Source: Gemmatales bacterium (GTDB lineage Bacteria; Planctomycetota; Planctomycetia; Gemmatales; HRBIN36). Taken from it: a DNA stretch of 64,000 nucleotides. A program made the translations under genes and the position numbers. The stretch is from contig JANXCQ010000011.1 in the NCBI GenBank assembly GCA_025060195.1, positions 1 to 64,000 on the forward strand, given 5' to 3'. The notes beneath the pieces were generated by a model. That model saw nothing but the letters and a program-made list of their open reading frames with translations. It searched no databases and was not told the DNA's origin. Of this stretch, positions 8,644-17,987 are shown piece after piece. Positions within the stretch are counted from its first letter, which is position 1, and each line of letters begins with the position of its first letter.

Positions 8644-11600
8644 GTGCAATGGTTGGCCGAGCTGTGCATTCGCCGCCCGGTCTTTGCCACCATGCTCAAT
8701 CTCGCTCTGGTGGTGGCAGGACTGGCGTGCTATTGGCAAATCGGCCACGACCGCTTTCCCAAGGTAGACCTGCCTACGGTCACGGTGTCCACCTTGCTTC
8801 CAAATGCCTCTGCAGAAGAAGTCGAATCCGAAGTGACCAGGATTCTGGAAGACGCGGTCGCTACCGTCGAGGGACTCGACGAGCTTCGTAGCATCTCCTC
8901 CGAGGGTCGCTCCCTCCTGCTACTGACCTTCAACCTGAATCGTAATCTCGACGCCGCCGCCCAGGACGTGCGCGACGCCATCGGTGCCGTACTCAATCGA
9001 CTGCCTGCCGACGCCTATCCCCCCGTAGTGCGCAAACTCGACACCGACACTTCGCCGGTCCTGTCCCTGGCTGTAGCAGGTGGCCCGCATCGCGATAGCC
9101 GCGAACTCTACTTGATCGCCGATAAGGCCATCAAAGACCTCATCGAATCCGCACCGGGTGTCGGTGCCGTCACCATCTATGGCGCGACCGAACGGGCCAT
9201 TCAGGTCGAAATTGATGCCCGGCGCTTAGCGGCTTATCAGATCTCCATCACGGAGGTCCGCGACGCACTGATTCGACAAAACGCCGAAGGTTTTGGCGGC
9301 AACGTTCAGTCCGGCCCTCGGGAATGGAGCTTACGCACCCTGAGCCGACTTCCAGATGTCCAAGCGTTCCGCGACCTGACTGTCGCCACTATCCAAGGAC
9401 GCAAAATCACCCTCGCCGACCTCGGTCGAGTTACCGATGGCCAGAAAGAAGTACGCACACTCGCCCGCCTCGACGGCCAACCGGCCGTCGTTCTCACGAT
9501 ACAACGCCAATCGGGCAGCAACACCATCGAGGTGATTCAGGCCGTCAAGCAGCGCTTGGCCCAGGCGCAAGCCTACCTGCGCGAACATTACCCCGACGTC
9601 CACATCGAAATCATCCAGGACCAATCGCGCTACATCTTGGCCGCGCTGCACGAAATTAGAAACCACCTCATCGTCGGCAGCATCCTCGCTAGCGTCGTGG
9701 TGCTGTTATTCATGCGAAGTTGGCGCTCCACGCTCATCGCTTCCGTGGCCATTCCCGCCTCGATTATCGCTACCTTCGCTGTCATGCGAGCCTTGGACTT
9801 CACCATGAACAACGTTACCATGCTCGCGTTGGTCCTCATGGTCGGCGTAGTCATTGATGACGCCATCGTTGTATTGGAAAACATTTTCCGCATCATGGAG
9901 GAAAAAGGCTTACCGCCTGTTCAGGCCGCCATCGATGGCACCCGCGAAATCGGCCTGGCAGTTTTGGCCACTACCTTTTCGTTGGTCGTTGTCTTTCTGC
10001 CCGTTTCTTTTATGTCCAGCATTACGGGGCGTTTTCTATATCAGTTTGGCATCACCGCCTCCGTGGCCGTGCTCGTCTCTTTGCTCGTTAGTTTCACCCT
10101 GACCCCCATGCTGTGCAGCCGATTCTTCAGGGCCACCCCGGCATCCTCATCGAACTCCGATAACTCACGAAGTGGTTTCTATTACTATATAGAAGTCACC
10201 TACTTAGCCATGCTGCGTTGGTGCATGCATCATCGTTGGATCATAGGCGTTCTAAGCATAGTCATTCTCCTATCGAATATACCCCTTTATTTCCTGGTTC
10301 AGCAGGATTATGTCCCGACGAACGTGGATGAATCAGAATTTGAGGTGAATATTCAGGCACCTGAAGGTCTAAGTATCGAAGGGATGAAAAAAGTAGTGGA
10401 AGCAGTCGAAGAAGAAATCAAGAGCGTTGGAGGCGTCGTCCGTATACTTAGCACGGTAGGCAGCACAGGCATAGGTCGAGTTAATAATGCTAATATCTAT
10501 GTTCGCTTAGAGAACTTAGAGCAACGAACGTTTTCTCTGGGCCGACTTTTTCATGAGACATGGCGCGGTCAACCATGGAATGCCTTTCGCAATAACTATA
10601 CTCAGCGGGATAAGATGGTGGAAATTCGCCGAAGGCTACGCCAACCGCAATTTGCTGACCTACGAGTTTCCGTGCGCAATCTTACATCACTACGTCAAGG
10701 AGCACCCGTAGATATAGACTTTGTACTGACAGGCCCGGAACTCCTACCTTTAGCGAAATATGCGCAACAGTTACTGGCGCGCATACAAGACCCGCATGGC
10801 GGTTTAGAAGGCATCGTGGACGCTGATATTACCTTACGTCTGGATAAACCTGAGCTCGTCGGTCGGATTGATCGCCCGAAGGCGGCAGAATTAGGTATAG
10901 ATGCTCAGGAAATTGCGGTGTCTCTACGGCTCATGGTCGGCGGCGATGAACGTGTCTCGCGGTTCCGCGACGAGAAAATGGATGATGTTTACGACGTAGA
11001 ACTTAGACTCATCGGCGATGACCGAGGCAGTAAAGCGAAGATCGAACAATTATATGTTCGCGCGGGCACCATTCCGCTGCCCCGTTTCGGCATGAATAAT
11101 CTAAGTCCCATTTCCCCAATGAATCGGCCTCGGTTGGTGCGACTCGACACCGTGATGCGTTTCGAGGAAGCCTATAGTCCCGCTCGTATTGACCGGGTCG
11201 ATCGGCAACGCATGGTGGCCATCCGCGGCAACGTGGCCCCTGGTTATGCCTTGGGCGACTGCCTGGCACGACTACGCCGCGCCGCGGAAGAACTGCAATT
11301 GCCTCCAGGTTATTCTTTTCGCGTTCTTGGTCGAGGGCGAGAACTCGAACGCGCCTTTCACGACTTCGCCTGGGCCTTCGTTCTATCCTTAGTTTTCATG
11401 TATATCGTACTCGCGGCTCAATTTGAAAGCTTTATTCACCCGCTCACTATCTTAATTTCCCTCCCTTTAGCGGTTCCTTTTGGACTACTTAGTTTGTGGT
11501 GGGGTGGGGAGACGCTAAACTTATATTCTGCGTTGGGCATCTTAGTGCTTTTTGGTGTGATCAAGAAGAACTCGATTCTTCAGGTGGACCATACGAATCA

Positions 11601-12042
11601 ACTTCGAGCTGCAGGCTTGAGCCGACTTGAGGCGATTCTCCAGGCGAACCGCGACCGCTTGCGTCCTATTCTCATGACTACGCTTTCCTTCGTGGCTGGT
11701 ATGTTACCTCTATTAGTCGGTCGGGGTCCGGGTGCCGAGGAACGCCGATCGATCGCCGTATTAGTCGTCGGCGGCCAAACCCTATCTCTCCTCCTCACGC
11801 TGTTAGCAACGCCTGTGGTTTATTCTTTCTTAGACGACTTGGCCGAGTTATACCGCGGCATCAGGCGAAATCGCCCTGCAAAAGCCGAGGTTGGCACGCC
11901 GCTATTGGCAAGTATGAATAAACTCGAAATCAGCTCCCCGCTTCTTCTCTCTGGTAAGAACGAACAATGCCCACCCAACGGCCAACTTTCCGTTCACACA
12001 TCCACTGACCCTTCCCATGCTGAACCATTACAAGTGCAGTGA
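8644..12042 (+). CDS. RND family efflux transporter permease (HAE-1/AcrB-like)
   Basis: A 1132-residue inner-membrane, proton-driven drug/lipid efflux pump subunit. It starts with GTG, with GGAG eight bases upstream. It shows IRRPVFATMLNLALVVAG in helix 1, the duplicated porter domains, the helix 4 proton-relay pair D405/D406 in VVIDDAIVVLEN, and K975 in the helix 10 segment GVIKKNSILQVDH (AcrB K940 equivalent). The last ~70 residues are a hydrophilic tail not usual for AcrB. No periplasmic adaptor (HlyD/MFP) or TolC-like gene is beside it, so partners must be encoded elsewhere. Composition changes within the gene: the first half favours C-ending codons, while roughly 10150-11100 is AT-richer. 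It ends one base before the convergent restriction gene. Confidence 0.94.
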   Translation: MQWLAELCIRRPVFATMLNLALVVAGLACYWQIGHDRFPKVDLPTVTVSTLLPNASAEEVESEVTRILEDAVATVEGLDELRSISSEGRSLLLLTFNLNRNLDAAAQDVRDAIGAVLNRLPADAYPPVVRKLDTDTSPVLSLAVAGGPHRDSRELYLIADKAIKDLIESAPGVGAVTIYGATERAIQVEIDARRLAAYQISITEVRDALIRQNAEGFGGNVQSGPREWSLRTLSRLPDVQAFRDLTVATIQGRKITLADLGRVTDGQKEVRTLARLDGQPAVVLTIQRQSGSNTIEVIQAVKQRLAQAQAYLREHYPDVHIEIIQDQSRYILAALHEIRNHLIVGSILASVVVLLFMRSWRSTLIASVAIPASIIATFAVMRALDFTMNNVTMLALVLMVGVVIDDAIVVLENIFRIMEEKGLPPVQAAIDGTREIGLAVLATTFSLVVVFLPVSFMSSITGRFLYQFGITASVAVLVSLLVSFTLTPMLCSRFFRATPASSSNSDNSRSGFYYYIEVTYLAMLRWCMHHRWIIGVLSIVILLSNIPLYFLVQQDYVPTNVDESEFEVNIQAPEGLSIEGMKKVVEAVEEEIKSVGGVVRILSTVGSTGIGRVNNANIYVRLENLEQRTFSLGRLFHETWRGQPWNAFRNNYTQRDKMVEIRRRLRQPQFADLRVSVRNLTSLRQGAPVDIDFVLTGPELLPLAKYAQQLLARIQDPHGGLEGIVDADITLRLDKPELVGRIDRPKAAELGIDAQEIAVSLRLMVGGDERVSRFRDEKMDDVYDVELRLIGDDRGSKAKIEQLYVRAGTIPLPRFGMNNLSPISPMNRPRLVRLDTVMRFEEAYSPARIDRVDRQRMVAIRGNVAPGYALGDCLARLRRAAEELQLPPGYSFRVLGRGRELERAFHDFAWAFVLSLVFMYIVLAAQFESFIHPLTILISLPLAVPFGLLSLWWGGETLNLYSALGILVLFGVIKKNSILQVDHTNQLRAAGLSRLEAILQANRDRLRPILMTTLSFVAGMLPLLVGRGPGAEERRSIAVLVVGGQTLSLLLTLLATPVVYSFLDDLAELYRGIRRNRPAKAEVGTPLLASMNKLEISSPLLLSGKNEQCPPNGQLSVHTSTDPSHAEPLQVQ

Positions 12043-12043
12043 A

Positions 12044-12913
12044 CTATTGCTTCTTAAGCCCCCTAAACCCGATAACCTTCAGGACTTTACTCCTAATTCT
12101 TTGACCAACTTGTTTATATAAATCAATCAGCTCCCGATAAGTGCCAGGCCCTGCCAGCAAATCCCAGAATTCGTTGCCTATTAACACTTGCCTCTCTAAA
12201 TCGAGATATTTTTGGGCAATACTGTGCTTGTAACTTGCACGACTGCTGCCAGATGGTTCGGCCCGCTCGAAGGGATTAAACGGCATGGCGTAATAGGTTT
12301 GCACCTGAGGATGGGAAGCTTTTCTAATAGCATGAACGAGGAGCAGCTTTTCGGTCGTGGCCACGCATTGATCCTTGTTGGGCAGCGGAGATTTCATTTC
12401 GAAAAATAGTTCCTCGCCATTCTTCCTGCGCAAGTATAGGTCGATGATGATCTCGACCTTAGTGCCGTTGACAACTCTATTTTCTTTTTGGCTGCTTTTA
12501 GTATGGTCGTATTCATTTCCATGATAAGCGGCGGCCACTTTTTGCGCTAAGTCGGTAAAACGCTCGCGAAATCCGGTCATGCCTTTTCTTCGTAGCTTAT
12601 TGATGACCGCATCTATGGTCGCTCGTGCCGCATTTGAGACCCAACCTGCGATCTTCGATTGAAGGCTGACGTGTTGATAAAGGCCTGATGATTGAGCTAA
12701 AAGCTTTGCCACGGTTTGAAATGAGTTCCCTAGAGCCGTTGAGACAGTTCGCTCAAATTCCCAGGCCTTAAGTAATGGATTCGGGAATAAAGCTTGATGG
12801 AACACTGAGTAAGTCCTGCGTCGGCTGTGCCGGGACTCTATTTTCTCTATAATAAGTTCGCGAATTGTCTGACAAATCCGGTCGCGGATGTCGGGAGGGA
12901 TTACACCTGCCAT
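12044..12913 (-). CDS. TdeIII family type II restriction endonuclease
   Basis: A 289-residue nuclease that by family (RE_TdeIII) would cut unmethylated GGNCC-type DNA. Family segments visible are the FHQALFPNPLL and FERTVSTALGNSF region, the PD-(D/E)xK core with D158 in VEIIIDLYL and E172-x-K174 in LFFEMKSPLPNKDQ, then YYAMPFNPFE and the C-terminal NEFWDLLAGPGTYREL helix region. The catalytic Asp, Glu and Lys are all present, so it should be active. It overlaps the upstream methyltransferase gene by 13 bases, so expression is probably coupled and follows protection. Base composition is lower in G+C than the neighbours, suggesting acquisition. The GGNCC specificity is inferred from the family, not read from the sequence. 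Confidence 0.82.
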   Translation of the reverse strand: MAGVIPPDIRDRICQTIRELIIEKIESRHSRRRTYSVFHQALFPNPLLKAWEFERTVSTALGNSFQTVAKLLAQSSGLYQHVSLQSKIAGWVSNAARATIDAVINKLRRKGMTGFRERFTDLAQKVAAAYHGNEYDHTKSSQKENRVVNGTKVEIIIDLYLRRKNGEELFFEMKSPLPNKDQCVATTEKLLLVHAIRKASHPQVQTYYAMPFNPFERAEPSGSSRASYKHSIAQKYLDLERQVLIGNEFWDLLAGPGTYRELIDLYKQVGQRIRSKVLKVIGFRGLKKQ

Positions 12914-14103
12914 ACAATCACGTCCTCGAAGAAGTCTGTGGAGCGTCGGCCCGTGCGACGGTTGACGTGGCGGCGCAAGCGATATTCCACTCTTAGACCC
13001 AGGCGCTTCGCAATTTCGTCGTATAAGTTGCGAGAGTCATGGATAATAACTACTAAGCGTCCCCCTGACTTGAGTGACCTGAGGACGTTCTGGAAAGCTG
13101 ATGTCATATCATCGAGATATTTCTGGATTGCTGCCTGAGATTGTCCCTGGCTGGCAGAGCCGATTTCTAAGTGTTCGTGCACAGGTAAACCTAGCAGTTC
13201 GTAGGCATAGCGATGTTGCTCGTGATAGTCTATCAGACCGACATAAGGAGGGGACGTAATGACTAAATCCACAGGTGGAAACCTAACGTTGCGTGCATCC
13301 CCATAGATGACAGTGGTCGGGGCATCAGTCCGTAATCGTTGATATTCCATGAGCCGATCATACGTGTCCCAAGTGTAGCGCACTAAAAACGTCAAGGCTT
13401 GCTTTATGGGTTGGCAGATGCGGCGGTGCTTGTAACAATAGTAAGGTTCGGTTATTGGGGCCTTAGGAAAATCTAATTCATAATGAGTAGTTAGTCGGGC
13501 TGAGCGTGCAGCTCGGGAGAGAATGACTTGAAAAACAGGTGCATAATGCGTTGATGAGATGATGTCGCGGAACAGGAGCAATTGTTGCAAGGCCTCAGGA
13601 GCGTACCAAGTGCGTAAGTAAGGACTTACCTGAGCCGAAACATCTCGCCGCTGGCTACCAAACAGGGGACTGTCGCAAGCTTCATGTAACTGCCCTAATA
13701 CCTTTATGATTTCGCGACGCAACAAATGGAAGTCATAGCGCGCTACTTTGACCTTAGTAAGCAAGCAATTAAATTCGCAAATATCGCAACCAACTGATTC
13801 TATGCCCAGGCAATTCGCTTCGACCAGGGTCGTTCCCGATCCGCAGAAGGGATCGCAAACCCTTCGAGGGCGATACTTACGTAAAAAGATTTCCACCAAT
13901 TGGGGGACAAACTTGCCTAAGTACGGATGGAGCTTATGAACATGTTTCGTGCGTTGGCGTTCGGGAAGGTCTTTTTCACGCCAATTTAGATTGAGTTTGT
14001 CCAGAGGTGTGTCAGGTGTAACCGAGGCAAAATCTGTGAAAGGTGGAGCCTCATATTGGGGATTACCAGTGACCCCGTAGCTGCGGTTCATTTTTTGAGG
14101 CAT
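12901..14103 (-). CDS. DNA methyltransferase of the TdeIII-type R-M pair
   Basis: A 400-residue amino-methyltransferase that protects the host DNA. The SAM-binding motif I, DPFCGSGTTLVEA, is at residues 84-96, and the catalytic motif IV, TSPPYVG, at 283-289. TSPPY favours N4-cytosine methylation, although N6-adenine is possible. The region between carries the target-recognition part. The gene precedes the nuclease and overlaps it by 13 bases, a typical type II pair. A 60-base sample (13081-13140) is 45 percent G+C, clearly below the surrounding genes. The ATG at 14103 is used; a second in-frame ATG lies four codons downstream. Confidence 0.88.
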   Translation of the reverse strand: MPQKMNRSYGVTGNPQYEAPPFTDFASVTPDTPLDKLNLNWREKDLPERQRTKHVHKLHPYLGKFVPQLVEIFLRKYRPRRVCDPFCGSGTTLVEANCLGIESVGCDICEFNCLLTKVKVARYDFHLLRREIIKVLGQLHEACDSPLFGSQRRDVSAQVSPYLRTWYAPEALQQLLLFRDIISSTHYAPVFQVILSRAARSARLTTHYELDFPKAPITEPYYCYKHRRICQPIKQALTFLVRYTWDTYDRLMEYQRLRTDAPTTVIYGDARNVRFPPVDLVITSPPYVGLIDYHEQHRYAYELLGLPVHEHLEIGSASQGQSQAAIQKYLDDMTSAFQNVLRSLKSGGRLVVIIHDSRNLYDEIAKRLGLRVEYRLRRHVNRRTGRRSTDFFEDVIVWQV

Positions 14104-14221
14104 GGTTCCAAGCCTACATTAGCTGGCAAGTGCCGCATATGTATAACGGCTAGCTAATAAAGTCATTTCCAGTAGCTGACAGCACTAAGTTTGTCAAGCG
14201 TGTAGTGTCATCTAAGTCTGT

Positions 14222-14938
14222 TTACAAGGACATATGGTTAGCGGACAGGCTGTTATCAATAAACGTCACCGAAAGTTGCAGAGCGTGCTGTAAGCGGCGA
14301 AGATAGTCGGAGCGGGGAATAAGTATAGCACCGAATCGAGCGGTATGTTCGTTGATTACTTGAATATCGAATAAGACATAACCGCGGCGTCGTAAGTATT
14401 CGACTAAATAAACTAAGGCTACTTTCGAGGCATCGCGCACTCGGTAGAACATCGAGTCCCCTGAGAAGAACCCGCCGATGGCTATTCCGAAAATGCCCCC
14501 CGCCAGTTGGCCGTGATACCAGGCCTCGACGCTGTGGGCGTAACCCTGTTGGTGCAGCTGCACGTAGGTGTCGAATAAGTCAGAAGTAATCCAGGTACCT
14601 TCTAAGCCTCGTGCAGCGCAACCTTGCACGACATCGTAAAAGGCGCGGTTGATGGTAAGGTCAAACTTCCCTTGTCTCACAGTGCGGGCTAAGCGTCGAG
14701 GTACATGGAAATTGTTGAGGTCAAAAATAGCGCGGGGATCGGGCGAATACCAGGCGACAGGTTCGCCTTCGCTATACCAGGGAAAGATGCCGCGTCGGTA
14801 GGCCGCTAAGAGTCGGCGGGGGCTTGGTCTTCCCCCTAGGCAGACTAAACCCTCACTGTCGGCTCGTGAAGGGTCGGGAAACCATTCGTCATCCGTTGTA
14901 GAGGTAAGGACGGGGATTCCTCTTAGCCAAAAGGGCAT
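14222..14938 (-). CDS. aat: leucyl/phenylalanyl-tRNA--protein transferase
   Basis: This cytosolic enzyme adds Leu or Phe from aminoacyl-tRNA to proteins with N-terminal Arg or Lys, marking them for ClpS/ClpAP-type degradation (bacterial N-end rule). The 238-residue length is normal. Diagnostic segments are WFPDPSRADSEGLVCLGG, LLAAYRRGIFPWY, AWYSPDPRAIF, ARGLEGTWIT, HSVEAWYHGQLAGGIFGIAI, GDSMFYRVRDASKVAL and FDIQVINEHTARFGA. It stands alone between the R-M pair and the ceramidase-like gene. No ClpS is in the window. Confidence 0.96.
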   Translation of the reverse strand: MPFWLRGIPVLTSTTDDEWFPDPSRADSEGLVCLGGRPSPRRLLAAYRRGIFPWYSEGEPVAWYSPDPRAIFDLNNFHVPRRLARTVRQGKFDLTINRAFYDVVQGCAARGLEGTWITSDLFDTYVQLHQQGYAHSVEAWYHGQLAGGIFGIAIGGFFSGDSMFYRVRDASKVALVYLVEYLRRRGYVLFDIQVINEHTARFGAILIPRSDYLRRLQHALQLSVTFIDNSLSANHMSL

Positions 14939-15040
14939 GGCAGTCGGTTTCGTTGCTCGCCTCTAAGGAATTCCAGACTGAACCAGGTCGGCCTAAGTAA
15001 GTTGCCCTTGGTACGTGCTTGCTTGGTTATTGTAACGCCA

Positions 15041-16408
15041 TTAGTCTTTATCGAGTTGTTTCATCAGGGCGTGGACTTCGCGGACGATCAGGTCTTCAAT
15101 AAGCGGTGACCATTTCGCGGGAAAACCATAGTAAATCATGGAGCTATCTGCCTCGTAGCCGCCTTCTTTGAGGACGCGCACAGAGGGAATATAGGCCATG
15201 ACATCGTTGGCATAGCCCATGACCCAGGTCCGTTGCGGACCATAGTCTTTCTTGAAACGCAGCGCATAATCTACCAGGACTTCGCCTCCGAGCATAATCC
15301 AGCGGAGGTCGTCGCCTAGACGCCAGACTTGGACGGGATAATGCGGATAATGATCGTCAAGCTTCCCTTGAGTTTCAAGCTGCTTGAGTAAACGTTTGGC
15401 GCGCGCTTGCTCAGCGTAGGTCTTGCTAAGCGCCTGAGCCTGGAGTTCCTCTATAGATGGGAGCTTATCCAGGGGCAGGCTGATGGTGCTATAGGCGGCT
15501 CGGAAATGGCCGCGTAGGGGCGTGAGGTTCTGACTCAGCGTAGCTGCAACTGCGTCAGCCAGTTCGCGGCCGTGTTTTTGTGCTAGCTCAAGAGAGCGAC
15601 GCGGATGCGGATTAGCGTCGCCGCCGCATCCAGTCCAGAAGAGGGCAACGGCACCTGGGTATTTTTCCTCTAAGTAGTCCTGAGCGAAACCAGCGTAATC
15701 GCCGCAGTATTGATAAAAATCGAGCGTGGTATTGTGGCAAGCATAGCCAAAGGCGATAGCGCGAAGTTTGCCATCGGGACTGGCGACGCGGAGTACGGGA
15801 ACGGAGTGATCCACGGGCCCCTGGGGGTTTTGGCCGATAATGACTCCTCTCTCGGTGTGTTGTCGGCGGTTGATGGCAAAACGCGCCATGCCTTCGCCGT
15901 AGCTTAGGTGGGCGGGCTTCAGGTCAGCTAAGGCGTCGCTTACCAGACGCACTACGGTTTGCCGGAGGAATTCGCGATATTTCTTCAGTTTCTCCGGCTG
16001 ATCAGGCGGTAACGGATACATGTCGCTGAGATTACCGTAGATGACTGGGCTACAGTGGGTGTGCGAACAGGCAAAGACCACTGCTGCGCGCGGTAAGTGC
16101 GTCTTGTGGCGGATGTCCTGGTACATTTCTTCGGAAAGCTCGCGGGGTAACCCGATGACGTCGAGCGTAACGAGCACGAGCCGAGTGCCCTGGCTGTCTT
16201 CAAGCGCCAGGACTTTCGCATAGAGGTCATTAGCCTTGCCCTCGGCGGGCTTGTTGCGTCCCGCGTAGCCGGCCAGCCAAAGACCGGGTTCGGGCGTGAT
16301 GATTGCCTTGGCTACGCCGGCTTTGTAATCGACTTGGGCGCACGCCTCGGCCAGGCTGAGTGTGGTCAATGCCCCGCTCGTGACGGTCAAGAGGATCAGC
16401 CAACGCAT
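15041..16408 (-). CDS. neutral/alkaline ceramidase-like exported hydrolase
   Basis: A 455-residue exported protein of the neutral/alkaline non-lysosomal ceramidase family, whose members hydrolyse the amide of ceramides in a zinc-dependent way. The start at 16408 (MRWLILLTV) is preferred to an ATG five codons upstream because GGAGG lies seven bases before it. A signal peptide ends around AEACAQ. Family features are AGVAKAIITPEP, the zinc-site ACSHTHCSP at about residues 113-121, GYACHNTTLDFYQYCGDYAG and WTGCGGDANPHPR. It is shorter than full-length ceramidases (about 650-700 aa) and lacks their C-terminal immunoglobulin-like domain, as do many planctomycete members, so the true substrate may differ. 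Confidence 0.85.
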   Translation of the reverse strand: MRWLILLTVTSGALTTLSLAEACAQVDYKAGVAKAIITPEPGLWLAGYAGRNKPAEGKANDLYAKVLALEDSQGTRLVLVTLDVIGLPRELSEEMYQDIRHKTHLPRAAVVFACSHTHCSPVIYGNLSDMYPLPPDQPEKLKKYREFLRQTVVRLVSDALADLKPAHLSYGEGMARFAINRRQHTERGVIIGQNPQGPVDHSVPVLRVASPDGKLRAIAFGYACHNTTLDFYQYCGDYAGFAQDYLEEKYPGAVALFWTGCGGDANPHPRRSLELAQKHGRELADAVAATLSQNLTPLRGHFRAAYSTISLPLDKLPSIEELQAQALSKTYAEQARAKRLLKQLETQGKLDDHYPHYPVQVWRLGDDLRWIMLGGEVLVDYALRFKKDYGPQRTWVMGYANDVMAYIPSVRVLKEGGYEADSSMIYYGFPAKWSPLIEDLIVREVHALMKQLDKD

Positions 16409-16546
16409 TGCAGTGCCTCCCATGCTGGTTTGCGATCCAAGCTATTTCTGATGACCATTATGGAACTAAGCATACTCCTTACAAGGGACAAGCGAACTGA
16501 TAGAATGTCGGTTGGGGCCAAGTTACCGCAACCACGGAGGTGAGCC

Positions 16547-16756
16547 ATGCTCAGAGTTTCACAGCCGAACGTAAAAGAGGGGCTGCCAACACCGTCGCAC
16601 TCCGATGAAAAAGAGTCAAGGGAGAGGGCGACCGATGTCGTGGACGAGGCGGGCGAGGAATCATTTCCCGCAAGCGACCCGCCGGGTTGGTCGCCAATTG
16701 TGCGCGTTGGTCCCCCGTCGCACGACGAGCCGATCCCCTTGCCGTCCGTGACTTAG
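16547..16756 (+). CDS. small acidic conserved protein (ESFPASDPP motif)
   Basis: A 69-residue soluble protein with a strong ribosome site (GGAGGTG four bases before the ATG). The core [19 protein letters not shown] is a motif I recognise from small uncharacterised proteins widespread in proteobacteria, actinobacteria and planctomycetes; no function is established. The flanks are polar and probably disordered. It is followed 29 bases later by the sialidase gene on the same strand and may be cotranscribed. It overlaps the out-of-frame extension of the sialidase reading frame, which is a further reason to use the later sialidase start. Confidence 0.72.
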   Translation: MLRVSQPNVKEGLPTPSHSDEKESRERATDVVDEAGEESFPASDPPGWSPIVRVGPPSHDEPIPLPSVT

Positions 16757-16785
16757 CCGCTTGTCGACTCCATAAGGAGCTGCCG

Positions 16786-17919
16786 ATGAACCGCTGGTAT
16801 TTGTCAGTAATGCTTTTGTTGTTGATTTTCTCTGCCATTGCCCGGTTCGGTCGGAGCATAGCGGAGCACCCGCAGGTGGTGCAGCAGCCGGTCTTTATCA
16901 GTGGTCAGGAAGGTTACCATACGTTTCGTATCCCTGCGTTACTGGTAACGCCGCGAGGGACGGTGTTAGCGTTCTGCGAGGGCCGGAAACATTCGTTACA
17001 TGATCATGGCGATATTGACCTAGTGCTGAAGCGGAGTACAGACGGGGGCAAAACCTGGTCGAAACTGCAGGTGATTTGGGACGATGGACCAAACACCTGT
17101 GGCAACCCGTGCCCGGTGGTGGATCGTCAGCAGGGTCGAATCTGGTTGTTGATGACTCACAATTTGGGCGACGATATCGAAGCTGCGATAACCGCAGGCA
17201 AAGCCCAGGGCACCCGCACGGTATGGGTTAGTTATAGTGACGATGACGGGGAAACTTGGTCGAAGCCCGCCAATATCACGCAACAAGCGAAACGGCCCGG
17301 TTGGACTTGGTATGCCACCGGACCAGGCGTTGGCATTCAACTGGCGAATGGTCGGCTGCTCGTTCCTTGTGACCATAAGGAACCGACGGACCAAGGGGTT
17401 ATCTGGCGTTCTCATGTGATTTACAGCGATGATCATGGCAAGACTTGGCACGTAGGCGGAGTGGTGGGGCCCCAATGCAATGAATGTCAAGCGGCGGAAC
17501 TAAGTGACGGTCGCGTCGTGCTCAATATCCGCAGTTATCGCGGTAACCATCGTCGGTTGGTTGCGGTGAGCCAAGATGGCGGATTGACCTTTGGGCCTTT
17601 GCGGGAGGATGCTGCTTTGGTGGAGCCTGTGTGTCAAGCGAGTCTGTTGCGCTGGCCCAATCCGCTGGCGAATAAAAAGTCCATGTTGCTTTTCAGCAAT
17701 CCTGCAAGTCAGAAGCGCGAAAGGCTCACGATTCGTGCGAGTTTTGATGACGGTCAGACTTGGTCGAGACGAGTCGAGCTTTACGGTGGTCCGTCCGCTT
17801 ACTCCTGCTTGGCGGCCCTGGACGCGAATACTATCGGCTGCCTGTACGAACGGGGGCAGAAACATCCTTACGAGGCGATTTACTTAGCTCGCTTGCCGTT
17901 GCAGTTACTTCTGGACTAA
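16786..17919 (+). CDS. exported sialidase-like glycoside hydrolase (GH33-type)
   Basis: A 377-residue exported protein with a six-bladed sialidase fold; family members release terminal sialic acids. The start at 16786 has AGGAG six bases upstream and opens a signal peptide (MNRWYLSVMLLLLIFSAIA). The arginine-triad region HTFRIPALL is at residues 45-53. Asp-box repeats are clear: STDGGKTWS, YSDDDGETWSKP, YSDDHGKTWHVG, SQDGGLTFGP and SFDDGQTWSRR. The acidic nucleophile helper region ECQAAEL is also present. Planctomycete relatives may act on other acidic sugars, so the substrate is inferred. Confidence 0.88.
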   Translation: MNRWYLSVMLLLLIFSAIARFGRSIAEHPQVVQQPVFISGQEGYHTFRIPALLVTPRGTVLAFCEGRKHSLHDHGDIDLVLKRSTDGGKTWSKLQVIWDDGPNTCGNPCPVVDRQQGRIWLLMTHNLGDDIEAAITAGKAQGTRTVWVSYSDDDGETWSKPANITQQAKRPGWTWYATGPGVGIQLANGRLLVPCDHKEPTDQGVIWRSHVIYSDDHGKTWHVGGVVGPQCNECQAAELSDGRVVLNIRSYRGNHRRLVAVSQDGGLTFGPLREDAALVEPVCQASLLRWPNPLANKKSMLLFSNPASQKRERLTIRASFDDGQTWSRRVELYGGPSAYSCLAALDANTIGCLYERGQKHPYEAIYLARLPLQLLLD

Positions 17920-17987
17920 TTGGGGCACTTTCAAGTATGGACAGCTTGCCCATTTGCACTCCGGACCCGCCCGTTCACACTTAACAC

